Assembly: GCF_040954645.1 (NCBI RefSeq)
Contig: NC_092804.1
Location: forward strand, 40,019,753 to 40,083,752
Direction: 5' to 3'
DNA from: Diabrotica undecimpunctata
Lineage: Eukaryota; Arthropoda; Insecta; Coleoptera; Chrysomelidae
Length of the DNA: 64,000 bases
Shown in pieces: positions 22,301 to 31,521 of this stretch; the stretch's first letter is position 1; every line of letters begins with the position of its first letter. A program made the position numbers and the translations under genes. The notes beneath the pieces were generated by a model, which saw nothing but the letters and a program-made list of their open reading frames with translations, was not told where the DNA came from and did no database searches.

Positions 22301-24616
22301 TTCCTTTAATACTGGATGATGTGGCATAAAATAAAATGTAGTATTTACCCTAAAGTCTGTTGCCGCTTCCGTAATTCTGCATAAACCTTTCATATGTCCT
22401 AACTCTTTATATTCCTGGATGAATTCGCTATAAAGAGTTTTAAGATTGGCATCTTTATTCAATTTACGCTCGAGATTTAAAAATCTATTTTTTGCTGGAC
22501 GAAATGAATCACCGAGTGAACTTATCGGTTCTTTGAATGGCAATGATACTATGAATTTGCCTGTCGCGTCGCGTTTCACCGTTTCTTCGAAATGTTTTTC
22601 GCATGCAATTTCTTCGCCCGAGAGTGCAGGTTTTCCATTGAAAACCTCTTCAAGTTCCCAGAACTTACTTAGCTGTTCTGTAACTTCGATTGTGTTTGTG
22701 AAATTACACTTAGTTATTCGCTTTTCTGATGCTTTGTTTTGGCTGATATACGGCCCTGCTATGATCCAGCCAAACATTGTTTCTTGCATGAATGGTTTAT
22801 TTTTACCTAAACTAATTCTGTTTGCGCCCAGTATTTGCCAAAATAGATCACTTCCTATCAACAATTCGACCTTTTGTGGTTTATGAAAATAATTATCCGC
22901 TAATTTTAAATGTTTAGGTATCTGCAAATCGCTAATGTTTAATTCAGATGCCGGCACGCACCCCGTAATTTCTGGTATTACGAAACAATTTAAAGTTCTA
23001 TGAAAAGTTATATCGCTACGCGACTGTATATTTATTTCGCATTTTAATCGAACGGGAGATGCAATATTATTTATGCCCATGACTGATATATTCGCGCTTG
23101 TCGTTTTTAATCTAAGTTTATCGCAAAAATTTTCGGTTATGAATGAGCTTTGTGAACCGCAATCTAACAAAGCTCGCACTATGTATGCCTTACCTTGGCC
23201 GTCAAAAATATTAACTAATACTGTGGACAGTATAGTTTGATCTGCAGCGCTAACTGCCGAAACTGACAAATTGGTAGTGTTTAAACTACCTTGTATATTA
23301 TCTGCAGATCGTATATCGCTCGCGTTTTCTACCGGTTGATGAACTAAAGCTGCGTTCTGTTCGCTTGATCTATCTGGATGCAATAACGTATGGTGTTTTG
23401 ACGCGCATTTCTTGCATGTTGATTGTCTACACCGCTTATAGAAATGTCCAGGTTTAAGACAATTCGTGCAAAGATTGACCTGTCTTACTTTATCAAACCT
23501 GTCTCTAGATGAAAGTTTTGAAAATTCGCCGCATTGATAAATGTTGTGTTCCCTTTTGCAAATAGGGCAACACTGTGTATTATCCGATTTATTTAAAGTT
23601 CCCTGTGATGAATATAGACCGCGAATATTATGTGAATATTTCGTATTCCGTGAATATGCGCCCGCCTGAGAAATATTCCGTGTATTTTGTTTTTCAGCTT
23701 GATTTACCTCAAGAGATTCTAAGAGGTCCGCCCTTGATTTTAAAAACGTTTTAAAATCATCAAAACTAGGAATTTCATTATGTGTTTTGCTATTCTCCCA
23801 TGCGCGTAAAGTCGATGTATCGAACTTACAAGAAATAATATGAATAGGGAGTATGTCCCACGAATCAGTAGGTAGCCCTAGCTGCTTTAACGCGTATAAA
23901 TGCTTCGAAAAAATGTCAACTAATTGCCGCAATCTATTAGATGACTCTTTATGTATTGGCTCTATATTAAATAAGGCATTAACATGATTGGAAATTAATA
24001 ATCTCTTATTATCGTACCTTTCCCTAATTAATTTCCACGCAACTGCATAGTTTTCGGCGGTAAACTCTAATGTTCGTATGACCTGCGCCGCACCGCCCTG
24101 TAATGAACTTCGTAAATAATGAAAACGCCTTATATTGTCTAAGTACTCATTTCTGTTAACTAGAGATTCAAAAAGATCTGCAAAATCTAACCAATTATTA
24201 TAATTACCATCAAATTTTGGTAACTCGATAGGTTTAAGCTCAATACAATGCCCTGTATATGAATTCTTAGAGCGCTCACTTGCTTTATCGCTTTCTATAC
24301 AAGCTACTTGTTGATTATCGCGAATGATTTTTCGCGCTACCGCTAATTGTGAATAATATTTGTTATAGAATTCTTCGCGTTCCGTATATTCATCCTCTAA
24401 TAATTCAAATTGAACCGTATTTTCTATTTGCCCCTGAACTTCATCGAATTCGCCCTGTAAATGTTCTATATTATTTACCATTTCAATAGCCTGTAATACT
24501 TCTAAATCTGAAATCGTTTCACCCTTAGTTATTTTATCATTTAACGCTAATATAAATTTCGAAAATATTGTGAGTTTGCATTTAAAACCGCCCCTTTTTC
24601 GCTTTAAATTCTCCAT
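19358..24616 (-). CDS. BEL/Pao Gag-Pol polyprotein
   Basis: The open frame extends to 24,718, but the likely start is the Met at 24,616 (MENLKRKRGG), giving about 1,752 residues; upstream codons are leader-like. Residues below count from 24,718. Gag (DUF1759) is at about 160-335, with zinc knuckles at 383-396 and 417-447. The aspartic protease (LLDCGSQSSF) is near 517, with Cys where DSG is usual. RT lies at 770-950, with VVSADIEKMYRQ near 855 and catalytic YVDD at 936-939. RNase H follows at 1,105-1,240 (GFCDSSEKAYG, WTDSSIVLSW). The integrase H2C2 zinc domain is at 1,400-1,460 and the core has Asp in VDYAGPF (1,489), Asp in SDNGTNF (1,555) and Glu in GGLWESG (1,607), about 52 residues after it. 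The C-terminal DUF5641-type domain covers about 1,695-1,780. No stops. Reverse transcription and integration functions appear complete. No env ORF is seen. Confidence 0.95.
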   Translation of the reverse strand: MENLKRKRGGFKCKLTIFSKFILALNDKITKGETISDLEVLQAIEMVNNIEHLQGEFDEVQGQIENTVQFELLEDEYTEREEFYNKYYSQLAVARKIIRDNQQVACIESDKASERSKNSYTGHCIELKPIELPKFDGNYNNWLDFADLFESLVNRNEYLDNIRRFHYLRSSLQGGAAQVIRTLEFTAENYAVAWKLIRERYDNKRLLISNHVNALFNIEPIHKESSNRLRQLVDIFSKHLYALKQLGLPTDSWDILPIHIISCKFDTSTLRAWENSKTHNEIPSFDDFKTFLKSRADLLESLEVNQAEKQNTRNISQAGAYSRNTKYSHNIRGLYSSQGTLNKSDNTQCCPICKREHNIYQCGEFSKLSSRDRFDKVRQVNLCTNCLKPGHFYKRCRQSTCKKCASKHHTLLHPDRSSEQNAALVHQPVENASDIRSADNIQGSLNTTNLSVSAVSAADQTILSTVLVNIFDGQGKAYIVRALLDCGSQSSFITENFCDKLRLKTTSANISVMGINNIASPVRLKCEINIQSRSDITFHRTLNCFVIPEITGCVPASELNISDLQIPKHLKLADNYFHKPQKVELLIGSDLFWQILGANRISLGKNKPFMQETMFGWIIAGPYISQNKASEKRITKCNFTNTIEVTEQLSKFWELEEVFNGKPALSGEEIACEKHFEETVKRDATGKFIVSLPFKEPISSLGDSFRPAKNRFLNLERKLNKDANLKTLYSEFIQEYKELGHMKGLCRITEAATDFRVNTTFYFMPHHPVLKENSLTTRLRVVFDCSAPTTNGISLNSIQMAGPTLQNDLLSILLRFRTHLYVVSADIEKMYRQVLVADDQKSLQCILWRNNPEEPIEIFQLQTVTYGMKCSSYLAIKCLMTLAEEQEAKNPNIASIIKSDFYVDDLLTGFDSKQKAREACKQLFEVLKGGGFTLRKFYSNDPEILRDIPDNSTTGSVIQFGENEKAKTLGLLYSPQSDTLFYSISSSLGHIITKRTLLSDIAQLFDPLGLLSACTIIAKIMLQQLWLERLSWDDPIPEHLANNYLQFRNKLGSLNNLKIPRHVICSSKVKLELHGFCDSSEKAYGACIFIKSTDSLGRSYSFLLCAKSKVAPLKPVTLPRLELCGAVILSRLTNKVKNSLNVQFDTCYLWTDSSIVLSWLKTAANALKTFVSNRVAEIQETTSFAQWRHVPGKDNPADLVSRGVEPDKIMECNLWWHGPEWIMQDSDKWPNLQVVPTETSETRKNIKVFTNKLDETQNTEVFSFERFSNILRLKRTAAYVFRFIRMCKNKERTSEPLSLNEIHSAFNRILKLCQSQSFSNEIKHLNQKGSLDKNSKLINLSPFLDDQGIMRVGGRLKHSEFTYDKKHPIILAADHIVTSLIFNHFHKDLMHAGPQLLLATIRETFWPLSGRNLARRTVHKCVKCFRLKSKSIQPIMGDLPAQRLAGGPPFIVTGVDYAGPFLIRDRKGRGCKLIKSYMCLFICFCTKAIHLELVTELSKESFLLAFKRFIARRGKPQKMVSDNGTNFIAASSELKLLSKFLEQHTPAIRESLLKNNISWSFIPPYSPHFGGLWESGVKTVKHHLHRVLGNAHLTFEEFYSLLVQIEAIINSRPIHPLSCDPNDLSPLTPAHFLIGRPLITNPDPDLRHVPVNRLSKFQHIQQLSQHIWERWNKEYISELQKRTKWTTTNGEVAENTLVLIKEDNLPPLRWKLGRVIELLRGSDGVARVFRIKTDNGIITRSFSKVCPLPVSE

Positions 24617-25016
24617 AATTTTATAATGAATAAACAGTAAACAGAAACAGATTATAAATCGCTTGATATTCGACCCTAACGTTCTCAGAATTATCACATG
24701 TGCAGAATAAAGGTACAAAGACTGATAAATAAGGGAATGTGAAATGGATAATGCTCACCAAAATATTGTATGTTTATTCTAACAGCCCTAGCCTCCTGGC
24801 GCCAAGGATATGCCTCAGGTCTTCACAGATTTTAAACCCACAGTTGTCCAATTATGTAACTGTCTTAAGATTAACGTTCGACAGTCTATAACGCGCTCGG
24901 GCCACTATGAATGCACTATTTCGCCCGCTAATTTGATGACACAAATATGAGTTCGGAATTAGGTGAATTTACACTGTTTCAACACAAAAATTTGATGATT
25001 CGGCTCGAATAGACCA

Positions 25017-25319
25017 TGGATTTGCTTGATATGCACTTCGCTTGTGCCGCTGGTTAATAATCAAACTCCGTGCGAAAACAAAACCGATTTTATTTTGAAT
25101 TACACAATACAATATATAAACGCTTATTAAGTATTATGTCCGCTCGCTCTGAATGCTGTATCACCGTATCCCGTCTCGTACTTGAGTGTTGTCTTCTTTG
25201 GGGTGCCTTAAGGGACTCGCCTTATCTTCACATATGGCATAATATATCTCCCTACGCCACTATGTTGCCGGATTGTAAAAATGCATAAAATAAATTTGAC
25301 TTAGATAGAGGCGTGAACA
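25017..25319 (-). mobile_element. 5' LTR of BEL/Pao retrotransposon
   Basis: The upstream LTR for the minus-strand element, near-identical to 18,982-19,284. It should carry the promoter and polyadenylation signal, but no individual element was assigned. Confidence 0.95.
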
Positions 25320-25325
25320 TACTAG

Positions 25326-25745
25326 TTTTACTACTTCTGAAAATTGCTGAGGTCGTTTCGCAGTCAGTTATCCATGGATATGTGTTAAAACTTTGTGAAG
25401 AATATATTTTGGTTTGAATTTGAGCCTTCCCATGGTTTAAAAAGTAAATTATCTTATCACTTGAAATTTGTGCAGTTAAGTTAGTATTATTAATAAATCT
25501 ACATCTTTTCCTACAAATATAGTTACTTTGGAACCAACACTATTAGTTAGTGCTACTAATTTATTTTCTTGCTGTTTCAATACTGAATACATCAGCACCA
25601 TTACTACCTTGTTTAAGAAGAATATTGAACGACTATACCGAAGATATTTGTCCAAAATGCCAATAAATGTGTCCTTTCTACCCCATACAAGATGTAATAG
25701 ATAGGGATCTTCCATCAATGATCTAGGTAGAATTTGAGGTCTTGA
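25326..25745 (-). pseudogene. 5' part of the split nuclease-like (PIN-like) gene
   Basis: On the - strand, IIDGRSL (about 25,700-25,725) is followed by a Gly/Tyr-rich segment (GHIYWHFGQISSV), then VGKDVDLLIILT (25,476-25,515) and TDCETTSAIF (about 25,335-25,370). These match, in order, the VIDGG, DDTD-hydrophobic and GCDTTSA motifs of a TE-associated PIN-like family recalled from arthropod genomes. Frames change several times and the gene is dead. The BEL/Pao element inserted just after the CDTTSA-type block; the remainder is at 18,222-18,981. Confidence 0.5.
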
Positions 25746-26070
25746 GTTCAGTATTTACACCATGAAAACAATCATAAATGGTTGACTTCGATGTCTTAAA
25801 CATTCAAATTACATCACCTGTTGCTTGTCACCTGTCATTATTGCAATTATTAAATAGGCTTCCGACGACGCATTCTTACCACATATGAGTGATTATTGAT
25901 ATTTTCTAGGAAGTCACGATAACTTCAGAACGGTACTTTGTAAGGAAAAAGTATTTACACCTCTTTTTATAGAGAATTTTACGATTTACAAACAACTTTT
26001 CCTCTCATATATTTTTCCGATAGATTTCACGCTTCAGAGATTATGCCAAAAACAAAAAAACGGGTGTAGA
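25746..26070. other. Unassigned spacer
   Basis: Upstream of the split nuclease-like relic and left of the long-inverted-repeat element. No gene seen. Confidence 0.45.
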
Positions 26071-26639
26071 AGTTATACTTCTATACACGCGTTCGCCGTT
26101 AAAAATTTATATAGGAGTTAATCTGCACAATCATTACATATTTAATGCTATAGGTAAGAGAGAGCAGAAAAAGAAAAAGAATTAGTTATATAGGTATATG
26201 GTGCATCGTTTGCTGTATATAAACATTTGACCTGTAATAGGAGTATAGTAAATGAAGGATTGTATCAATATTTTAATGAAAATATATATTTTTATTTTTA
26301 TATAGGTATAAAAGGAGTTGAATGCAAAAAAAAATTTACACATACTCTGCAGTAAACATCATTGTTTATTTTGTTATTAATATAAAAATTACAATACAAT
26401 AAATACACTGCAACATAATTCAATATAATAATACAATATAAATTAAAATGTAATATTCATAAGTATTTAAAACTGCCAATATACATAACTTACTTTACGA
26501 AGATAAAAATAAAAAACCAACAACTCGGATTATGTTGTAAATTTTCATTTTATTTTAAAATTTATGTTTTTTGCGTATATTACATATATTTAATATTAAC
26601 GTGAGGTTTTTAAATATTTCAAAAATAAAAAAGGAAATT

Positions 26640-26715
26640 CATAATTGGGATTCGAACTCACAACCACCAGCGTATGAACCAAACACGTAAAGGATTTGCC
26701 AATTAGACATGACAC
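26640..26715 (-). repeat. tRNA-like segment (SINE head or tRNA relic)
   Basis: On the - strand an A-box-like TGTCTAATTGG (about 26,709-26,699) and a B box GAGTTCGAATCCC (26,659-26,647) are correctly spaced. Between them CGTGT and ATACG form an anticodon-type stem around a 7-base loop TTGGTTC. The acceptor and T stems do not pair well, so this is a derived or decayed tRNA-like sequence, not a functional tRNA gene. Confidence 0.5.
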
Positions 26716-26888
26716 TAACGGATTTCAAAATTGACAGTTCTCGGTAAAACAGTGATTATTTTGAAATAGAAAAGCCTAAAATAATTATAAACGTTTAATT
26801 TTAAATAATACAAAACATATCACATAAATAATAATATTAATACATATTATATTATATATAATATTTTATATATATATATATATATATA

Positions 26889-28486
26889 CACTCGCGATCA
26901 TAAAATCCGGGTCACCTTGAAAATCACCGATATTTCATTTTTAACGAGCTTTATCGTAAATAATAATAACACAAATACAAACTAATGCATGTTTCTGAGA
27001 ATTGTTGCGGTTTCCTTTGTAACAAAGAATTCCAATAGTGCCAATTGCGCGGTAAAGTGCACACTTCCCAAAATGGACGCTACCTGTAACTCCGCTTGTT
27101 TTAAATGTCTCGTTTGTGCTTCGACTTTCTGTTCAAATGCAACGGACAAACGTTTATTATTGCCACCATTAGTGTTTATTAGTGCCATTATTAGTGTTTA
27201 TTTTTTGACAAAAATGCCTTTGACTGTTGAAATGGCACAAATTGTTGCACTTGTGGAAGACGGTCACACTCAACGGAAAGTCGCAAGAACTGTTGGCGTA
27301 AGCCTTTCTACGGTTCAACGAGTGCTTCAACGCTTTCAGGAGGCAAGTTTGCTAACCAGGCGACCTGGCTCTGGACGAAGAACAACGACCACGGCACTAG
27401 ATGACCGTTTCCTTGTGTTTCAGTCTTTACGAAACCGGACCTCAACAGCGGTTATGCATCAAAATCGTCTAGAGGAAATACGAAATCGCAATTTTAGTGT
27501 TGCAACAGTCAAAAGAAGACTCCGTTCTTCTTGACTATCTTCTCGGGTAATGGCTAGAAGACCGCCACTTCGCCGGGTGCCTTGAGTTGCACGACAAGCT
27601 TTTGCTCGACAATACGCGCGTTGGGGAATTAACGATTGTAGCAAAGTGTTATTCTCAGATGAATCCCGTTTCTGCCTAACTGGATCCGATAGACGTGTAA
27701 GAGTTTGGAGAAGAACCGGTGAACGATATTCACAATCTTGCATTGCTCCTAGAATGCCATTTGGTGGAGGCTCGGTCATGGCTTGGGGAGGTATATCTTC
27801 CGACTTCCACACAGAATTACCCTTCATCGAAAATGGGTCCCTAACTGCACGAAGGTATATTACGGAGATTCCGGAAGAACATGTTATGCCCAACATGGCA
27901 GGGCTTGGAGAAAACGCCGTTTTTATGCAGGACAACGTGCGATCGCACGTTCCCAGGATCAGTATGTAATGCTTGGATGAAGTAGGAATTACGAGAGTAG
28001 CCTGGCCAGCTATGTCTTCATACCTGAATCCCATCGAACATCTCTGGGACCATTTGAAAAAACGTATTCAAACCCATACACCTCCTCATAACAACGCACA
28101 GGAGCTTAAGGATCTGTTAGTGAGTGAGTGGAATAACATACCACAACATGTAATCCGGAGAAAAATTAAGAGTATGCCCCGTCGTCTGCAAGAGGTTATT
28201 AGAGCAAGGGGAGGCAACACACGATATTGGTCATTGAAATTTCACTGATTTTTTACCACGTTCTGTATTTTCCATATTTTTTCGTATGTCTGTTTTATCA
28301 ATAATTTGATTTGTTTTCTGTTTTTTCAATAAAAACAATAAAAAACCATTTTTTTTCTTCCAAAACAAACATTGATGACAAATAAAAAAATAAATTACCC
28401 AAAAAAAGGTTATTACTGCACCAGAGGCAAAAATATTGAAGAAACTTGAAATTTTCAAGATGACCCGGATTTTATGATCGCGAGTG
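26889..28486 (+). mobile_element. Tc1-like DNA transposon, 1,598 bp
   Basis: The terminal inverted repeats begin CACTCGCGATCATAAAATCC at 26,889 and end with the complementary sequence at 28,486. They match for about 36 bp with a single mismatch, followed by more divergent sequence. A TA dinucleotide flanks each side, as expected for Tc1/mariner integration, and it landed in a TA-rich tract. Both termini are intact, so it could still be moved by a transposase supplied in trans. Confidence 0.93.
27214..28248 (+). pseudogene. Tc1-type transposase with three in-frame stops
   Basis: A single frame runs from ATG 27,214 to TGA 28,246-28,248 (344 codons, a normal Tc1 length), broken only by TGA 27,532, TGA 27,583 and TAA 27,967. 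The paired helix-turn-helix DNA-binding domain is at residues 1-110 (QIVALVEDGHTQRKVART, GRPGSGR-like linker RRPGSGRRT). The catalytic triad is Asp in FSDESRF (about residue 147), Asp in MQDNVRSH (about 239) and Glu in LNPIEHLWDHL (about 274), about 34 residues after the second Asp: the DD34E pattern of Tc1. No frameshift has occurred, so decay is by point mutation only. Confidence 0.92.
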
Positions 28487-28797
28487 TATATATACAATAT
28501 TATATATAATATATATAATATTAAATATATATACAAACGGAAAATTTTTATTCTCGAGAGAGGAAGAGAGAGAAAATATATCTTCTGTCTCTCTCTTACT
28601 CATTATCTTACATATGTAATGGTTTAACAGATTCACTCTCATGCAAATTTCCAACGCCGACCGTGCGTATAGAAGTATAACTTCAAAAGTTGTGACCTTT
28701 GACATCGAATAAAAATCAACACAGAAGCGGAATGTATTTTGACGTAGCATTTGTAATGATGTTTTCAAGACCTGTACAAAAAGGAATTCATACAACC

Positions 28798-28798
<1 letters not shown>

Positions 28799-28862
<64 letters not shown>
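28799..28862. repeat. (TA)n microsatellite
   Basis: About 30 TA units. Confidence 0.95.
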
Positions 28863-28866
<4 letters not shown>

Positions 28867-28914
28867 TGGGGAAATCTGCAAGAAATACTCTAATGTGTAT
28901 CAATTGTTTCGCCG

Positions 28915-28952
28915 AACGTTTTCGCCAAAGAGAATTAATTTGGCTTCTTCAG
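28915..28952 (-). ncRNA. Hammerhead-like core at the 3' side of a Penelope-like element
   Basis: On the - strand CTGAAGA (28,952-28,946) and one extra base are followed by a perfect 6-bp stem GCCAAA/UUUGGC (28,944-28,939 with 28,929-28,924), then GAAA (28,923-28,920). It lies about 560 bp beyond the ORF of the Penelope-like element at 29.5-30.5 kb, where a pseudo-LTR ribozyme is expected. Activity is unproven; canonical hammerheads lack the extra base. Confidence 0.4.
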
Positions 28953-29508
28953 GGCTGAAAGAGAATAAATTATAATTAGCTACCATATATTATCTATTAA
29001 AACATTATTGATCTTACCGTAACTTAGAATTGTAGAGTTAGAATATTAAAAAACTTTGCTATTAACATAGTGGTGTTTTTTGTTACTATGTGCAAAAAAA
29101 GTTTTTTATAAGTATTGAAATGTATGGTAGCTTCGAACTTGACACGTAAAGGCTTACCCAAGGTTAATCGAAAAACCCAATGCAACTACATTTAAAAGGA
29201 GGTAATTCTTTGAATTGTCGGCAATAACTAAATTTTTGATTTTTAGATAGTTAAAAGTGAGGTTCTGTTAAGCCAGAACGCAAGCGCTGACAACTTCATT
29301 ATTAGTTCGTATGAATCTTTATGTCGTTAAGGTTCATTGGTAAAAAACGAATGAATTTAAATCCCAGTAAAGGGAAATATTATTTTGATTTTCTTTATTT
29401 AATTATATTATATTGTTCATGTATTATTGAATCTTATTGAGACATGTCTAAGAAAAGCAAGGGAATGTTATATATTTTTTGTTAATGAAAATTAATTATA
29501 AAGGTATG
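28953..29508 (-). other. 3' untranslated region of Penelope-like element (inferred)
   Basis: AT-rich sequence between the stop of the GIY-YIG ORF and the hammerhead-like motif. No ORF. Assigned by position only. Confidence 0.4.
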
Positions 29509-30527
29509 TTAGTTGTTAATGGATATATCAGTCAAGTTAGTAATCTGTGATATAGTATTGTTATTGGTATCTGATTTAAGTAACAGGTGGTATATATCGC
29601 TTAGATTCTTGATGTCACTCTTAACATTAATGGAGAAATCGTTAAGGAAAATATAAGACATTTCAATGAACTCTCTTTTAGATTTATTGTTCTCACGGTG
29701 GAGAATTGTGGTGTTAGTATAGTCCATGAGATGACCAGTGGAATGGACATGTTTGGCTAATGCACAACGGTCAGGGTGAAGTCGAGAATCACTTTTGTGT
29801 AGTGTAATACGTGATTTCAATAATTGAGATGTTTGACCGATGTAGGAATTGTTGCAAGAGAGACATGGAATGTTGTAGACAATATTACTAAGCCTATCTA
29901 TGGGAGTCTTATCTTTTATCTTAGAATAAAGATTATTAATTGTTAGGCTGATCTACAAGCTACATTAAGTTTAATGTTGTTATTATTATTGCCAAAGCTA
30001 TTTTCAACACTTTTCAGAATCCTTGTTAACCCCGGAGTGATATCTCTGAAATATGGTAATGAAAAATATTTGTTTATAGGAGTATCAGAGACTGGGTTCC
30101 CACTTAAGACATCAGGATCAGCATTGTTAGTCGCGAAGGAAGGTGAAATATCTTCGTCATGGATAGTATTAAACAAAATCTTATTAACTAATGGTGTTGG
30201 ATAAGCGTTTGAAATAAAAAGTTTCTGCAGGATTTGTAGGTTTTTTGTGTGAAATGAAGGATCTGATAGTTTTGTTACTCTATTTTTCATCTGTTTGATT
30301 AAGTTGACTTTGGTAGAATGATTATGGTATGAGTTGTAGTTAAGGTATCTACCAGAATGGGTCGGTTTTTGATACCAATCTATTTTGATGTTGTTGGTTT
30401 CCCTGATCATCCTTATGTCGAGAAAGGGGACGGACCAATTACCATCTTCCCTCTCTATAGTGAACTGGATGTAGGGGTCATAACCATTAAAAGTGTCTAA
30501 TAGTTCATCTACCTTGTCATTGGGTCC
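29509..30527 (-). pseudogene. Penelope-like element: RT end and GIY-YIG endonuclease
   Basis: On the - strand, the end of the RT domain (DELLDTFNGYDPYIQFTIE, PFLDI, WYQKPTHSGRYLNYNSYH) runs from 30,527 through the frame ending at 29,943. After a frameshift near 29,940, VYNIPCLSCNNSYIGQTSQ begins a GIY-YIG endonuclease, with SRITLHKSD and AKHVHSTGH at 29,730-29,825 and the stop at 29,509. This RT plus GIY-YIG order defines Penelope-like elements. The RT catalytic core is missing, as the copy is 5'-truncated at about 30,527 beside a TA-rich tract. Confidence 0.88.
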
Positions 30528-30582
30528 CCAATATTTAAGAGTTTACTATTTAACTAATCTGCAAAGATTAAATTTCTTTTCT

Positions 30583-30583
30583 A

Positions 30584-30642
<59 letters not shown>

Positions 30643-30667
30643 GTATATATATTATATATATATATAC

Positions 30668-30702
<35 letters not shown>

Positions 30703-30735
30703 CATATATATATACATACATATATGTAATATATA
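30583..30735. repeat. Imperfect (TA)n/(TACA)n microsatellite
   Basis: 150 bp of TA repeats with interspersed TG and CA units. It separates the Penelope-like relic from the mariner-type relic. Confidence 0.95.
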
Positions 30736-30956
30736 CGGTGCCATTCAAAAGTAGTCCGTTCTCCCCCTCGTATCTTTTGAGCGGTTATACTTATAATCGT
30801 GAAATTTGGAGGAAGGTAATAAATAGACGTAGCCTTCTTAACTAGTCATAACAAGTGACTTAATAGTAACAGATGACGTTACAGCGCCAATGTGACAGAT
30901 ACTTTTAAATATGACCTTATGGCAAGTGATACCTCGTTTGAAAGATATTGAAAATA

Positions 30957-31375
30957 CCTATTCAACCATACTAATTTTATTTGAGTTAAAGCTCATTTTG
31001 ATGAATAAATTAAATAAATACTAAAATTGTAGTTTCGCATTTAATTAATAAATATTAAAACCTCCGCCTGTGGTTAATTGTCAAAAAGATGACGTTTTTC
31101 AGTTCTCTAATTGTTTTTACGTCAATGCTAACTTTTTTGACAATTAACCAGAGGCGAACGTTAGAATATTTAATAATTAAATGCGAAACTACAATTATTT
31201 TAATATATCTATTCAATCATACTAATTTTGTTTCGATTTAAGATGATTTTTGACGAATAAATTAAGTAAATACTAAAATTCTAGTTTGACATTTAATTAA
31301 TAAAAATTCTAACGTCCGACTTTGGTTATTTGTCAAAGAATTTGACGTTTATCAATTCTCTAGTTGTTTTTAGTT
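30957..31375 (+). repeat. Three copies of a ~110-160 bp module (+, -, +)
   Basis: 30,957-31,120 and 31,207-31,375 are direct repeats (TATTCAA(C/T)CATACTAATTTT, TAAATACTAAAATT and TTTAATTAATAA are shared). 31,134-31,205 is an inverted copy of the middle part. A stem-loop of ~75-bp arms can form between copy 1 and the inverted copy. Confidence 0.8.
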
Positions 31376-31521
31376 TGCAAAAGCGTTTAAAGCTTAATAT
31401 TTAGTTTCTGTTTCTGCTTAGTTTAGTCAATTCAAGTTTAGTCAAGTTGTTTTAGTTGTTCGTCGTTAATATTTAGTTTAATTATTGTTCAACAAGACGT
31501 TTAAATTTTTACAAAGGCAGA

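Larger units (their letters stand above)
18982..25319 (-). mobile_element. BEL/Pao LTR retrotransposon, near-intact
   Basis: A 6,338-bp element with two 303-bp LTRs, one long Gag-Pol ORF, TG...CA termini and a target-site duplication. The base sequence directly inside the 5' LTR on the - strand begins TGGTCTATTCGA, the expected start of a primer-binding site complementary to a tRNA CCA end; I could not assign the tRNA. Near-identical LTRs and an open ORF indicate a recent insertion. It sits inside a much older degenerate gene. Confidence 0.95.
26071..28690. mobile_element. Long-terminal-inverted-repeat element carrying a Tc1 insertion
   Basis: About 110 bp at 26,071-26,180 matches the reverse complement of 28,578-28,690 at roughly 70% identity by eye. 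Shared features include GAAGTTATACTTCTATAC, AATTT, AATCTG, CATTACATA and TAAGAGAGAG. Removing the nested Tc1 element leaves a ~1.0-kb non-autonomous element with a tRNA-like segment inside. No transposase belongs to it. The superfamily was not identified. Confidence 0.65.

Noticed and set aside
22446..22886. 146-residue ORF (+) inside the BEL/Pao region
   Set aside because: Antisense shadow of the Gag-Pol frame.
26074..26095. loxP-like recombinase site (GAAGTTAT and TATAC words)
   Set aside because: Only a short near-palindrome at an inverted-repeat end; no spacer and second arm of a loxP site.
26640..26715. Functional tRNA gene
   Set aside because: A/B boxes and an anticodon-like arm are present, but acceptor and T stems do not pair.
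28472..28903. 143-residue ORF (-) rich in Ile/Tyr
   Set aside because: Mostly translation of a (TA)n microsatellite and AT-rich spacer.
30493..30729. 78-residue ORF (+) rich in Ile/Tyr
   Set aside because: Translation of the (TA)n tract.
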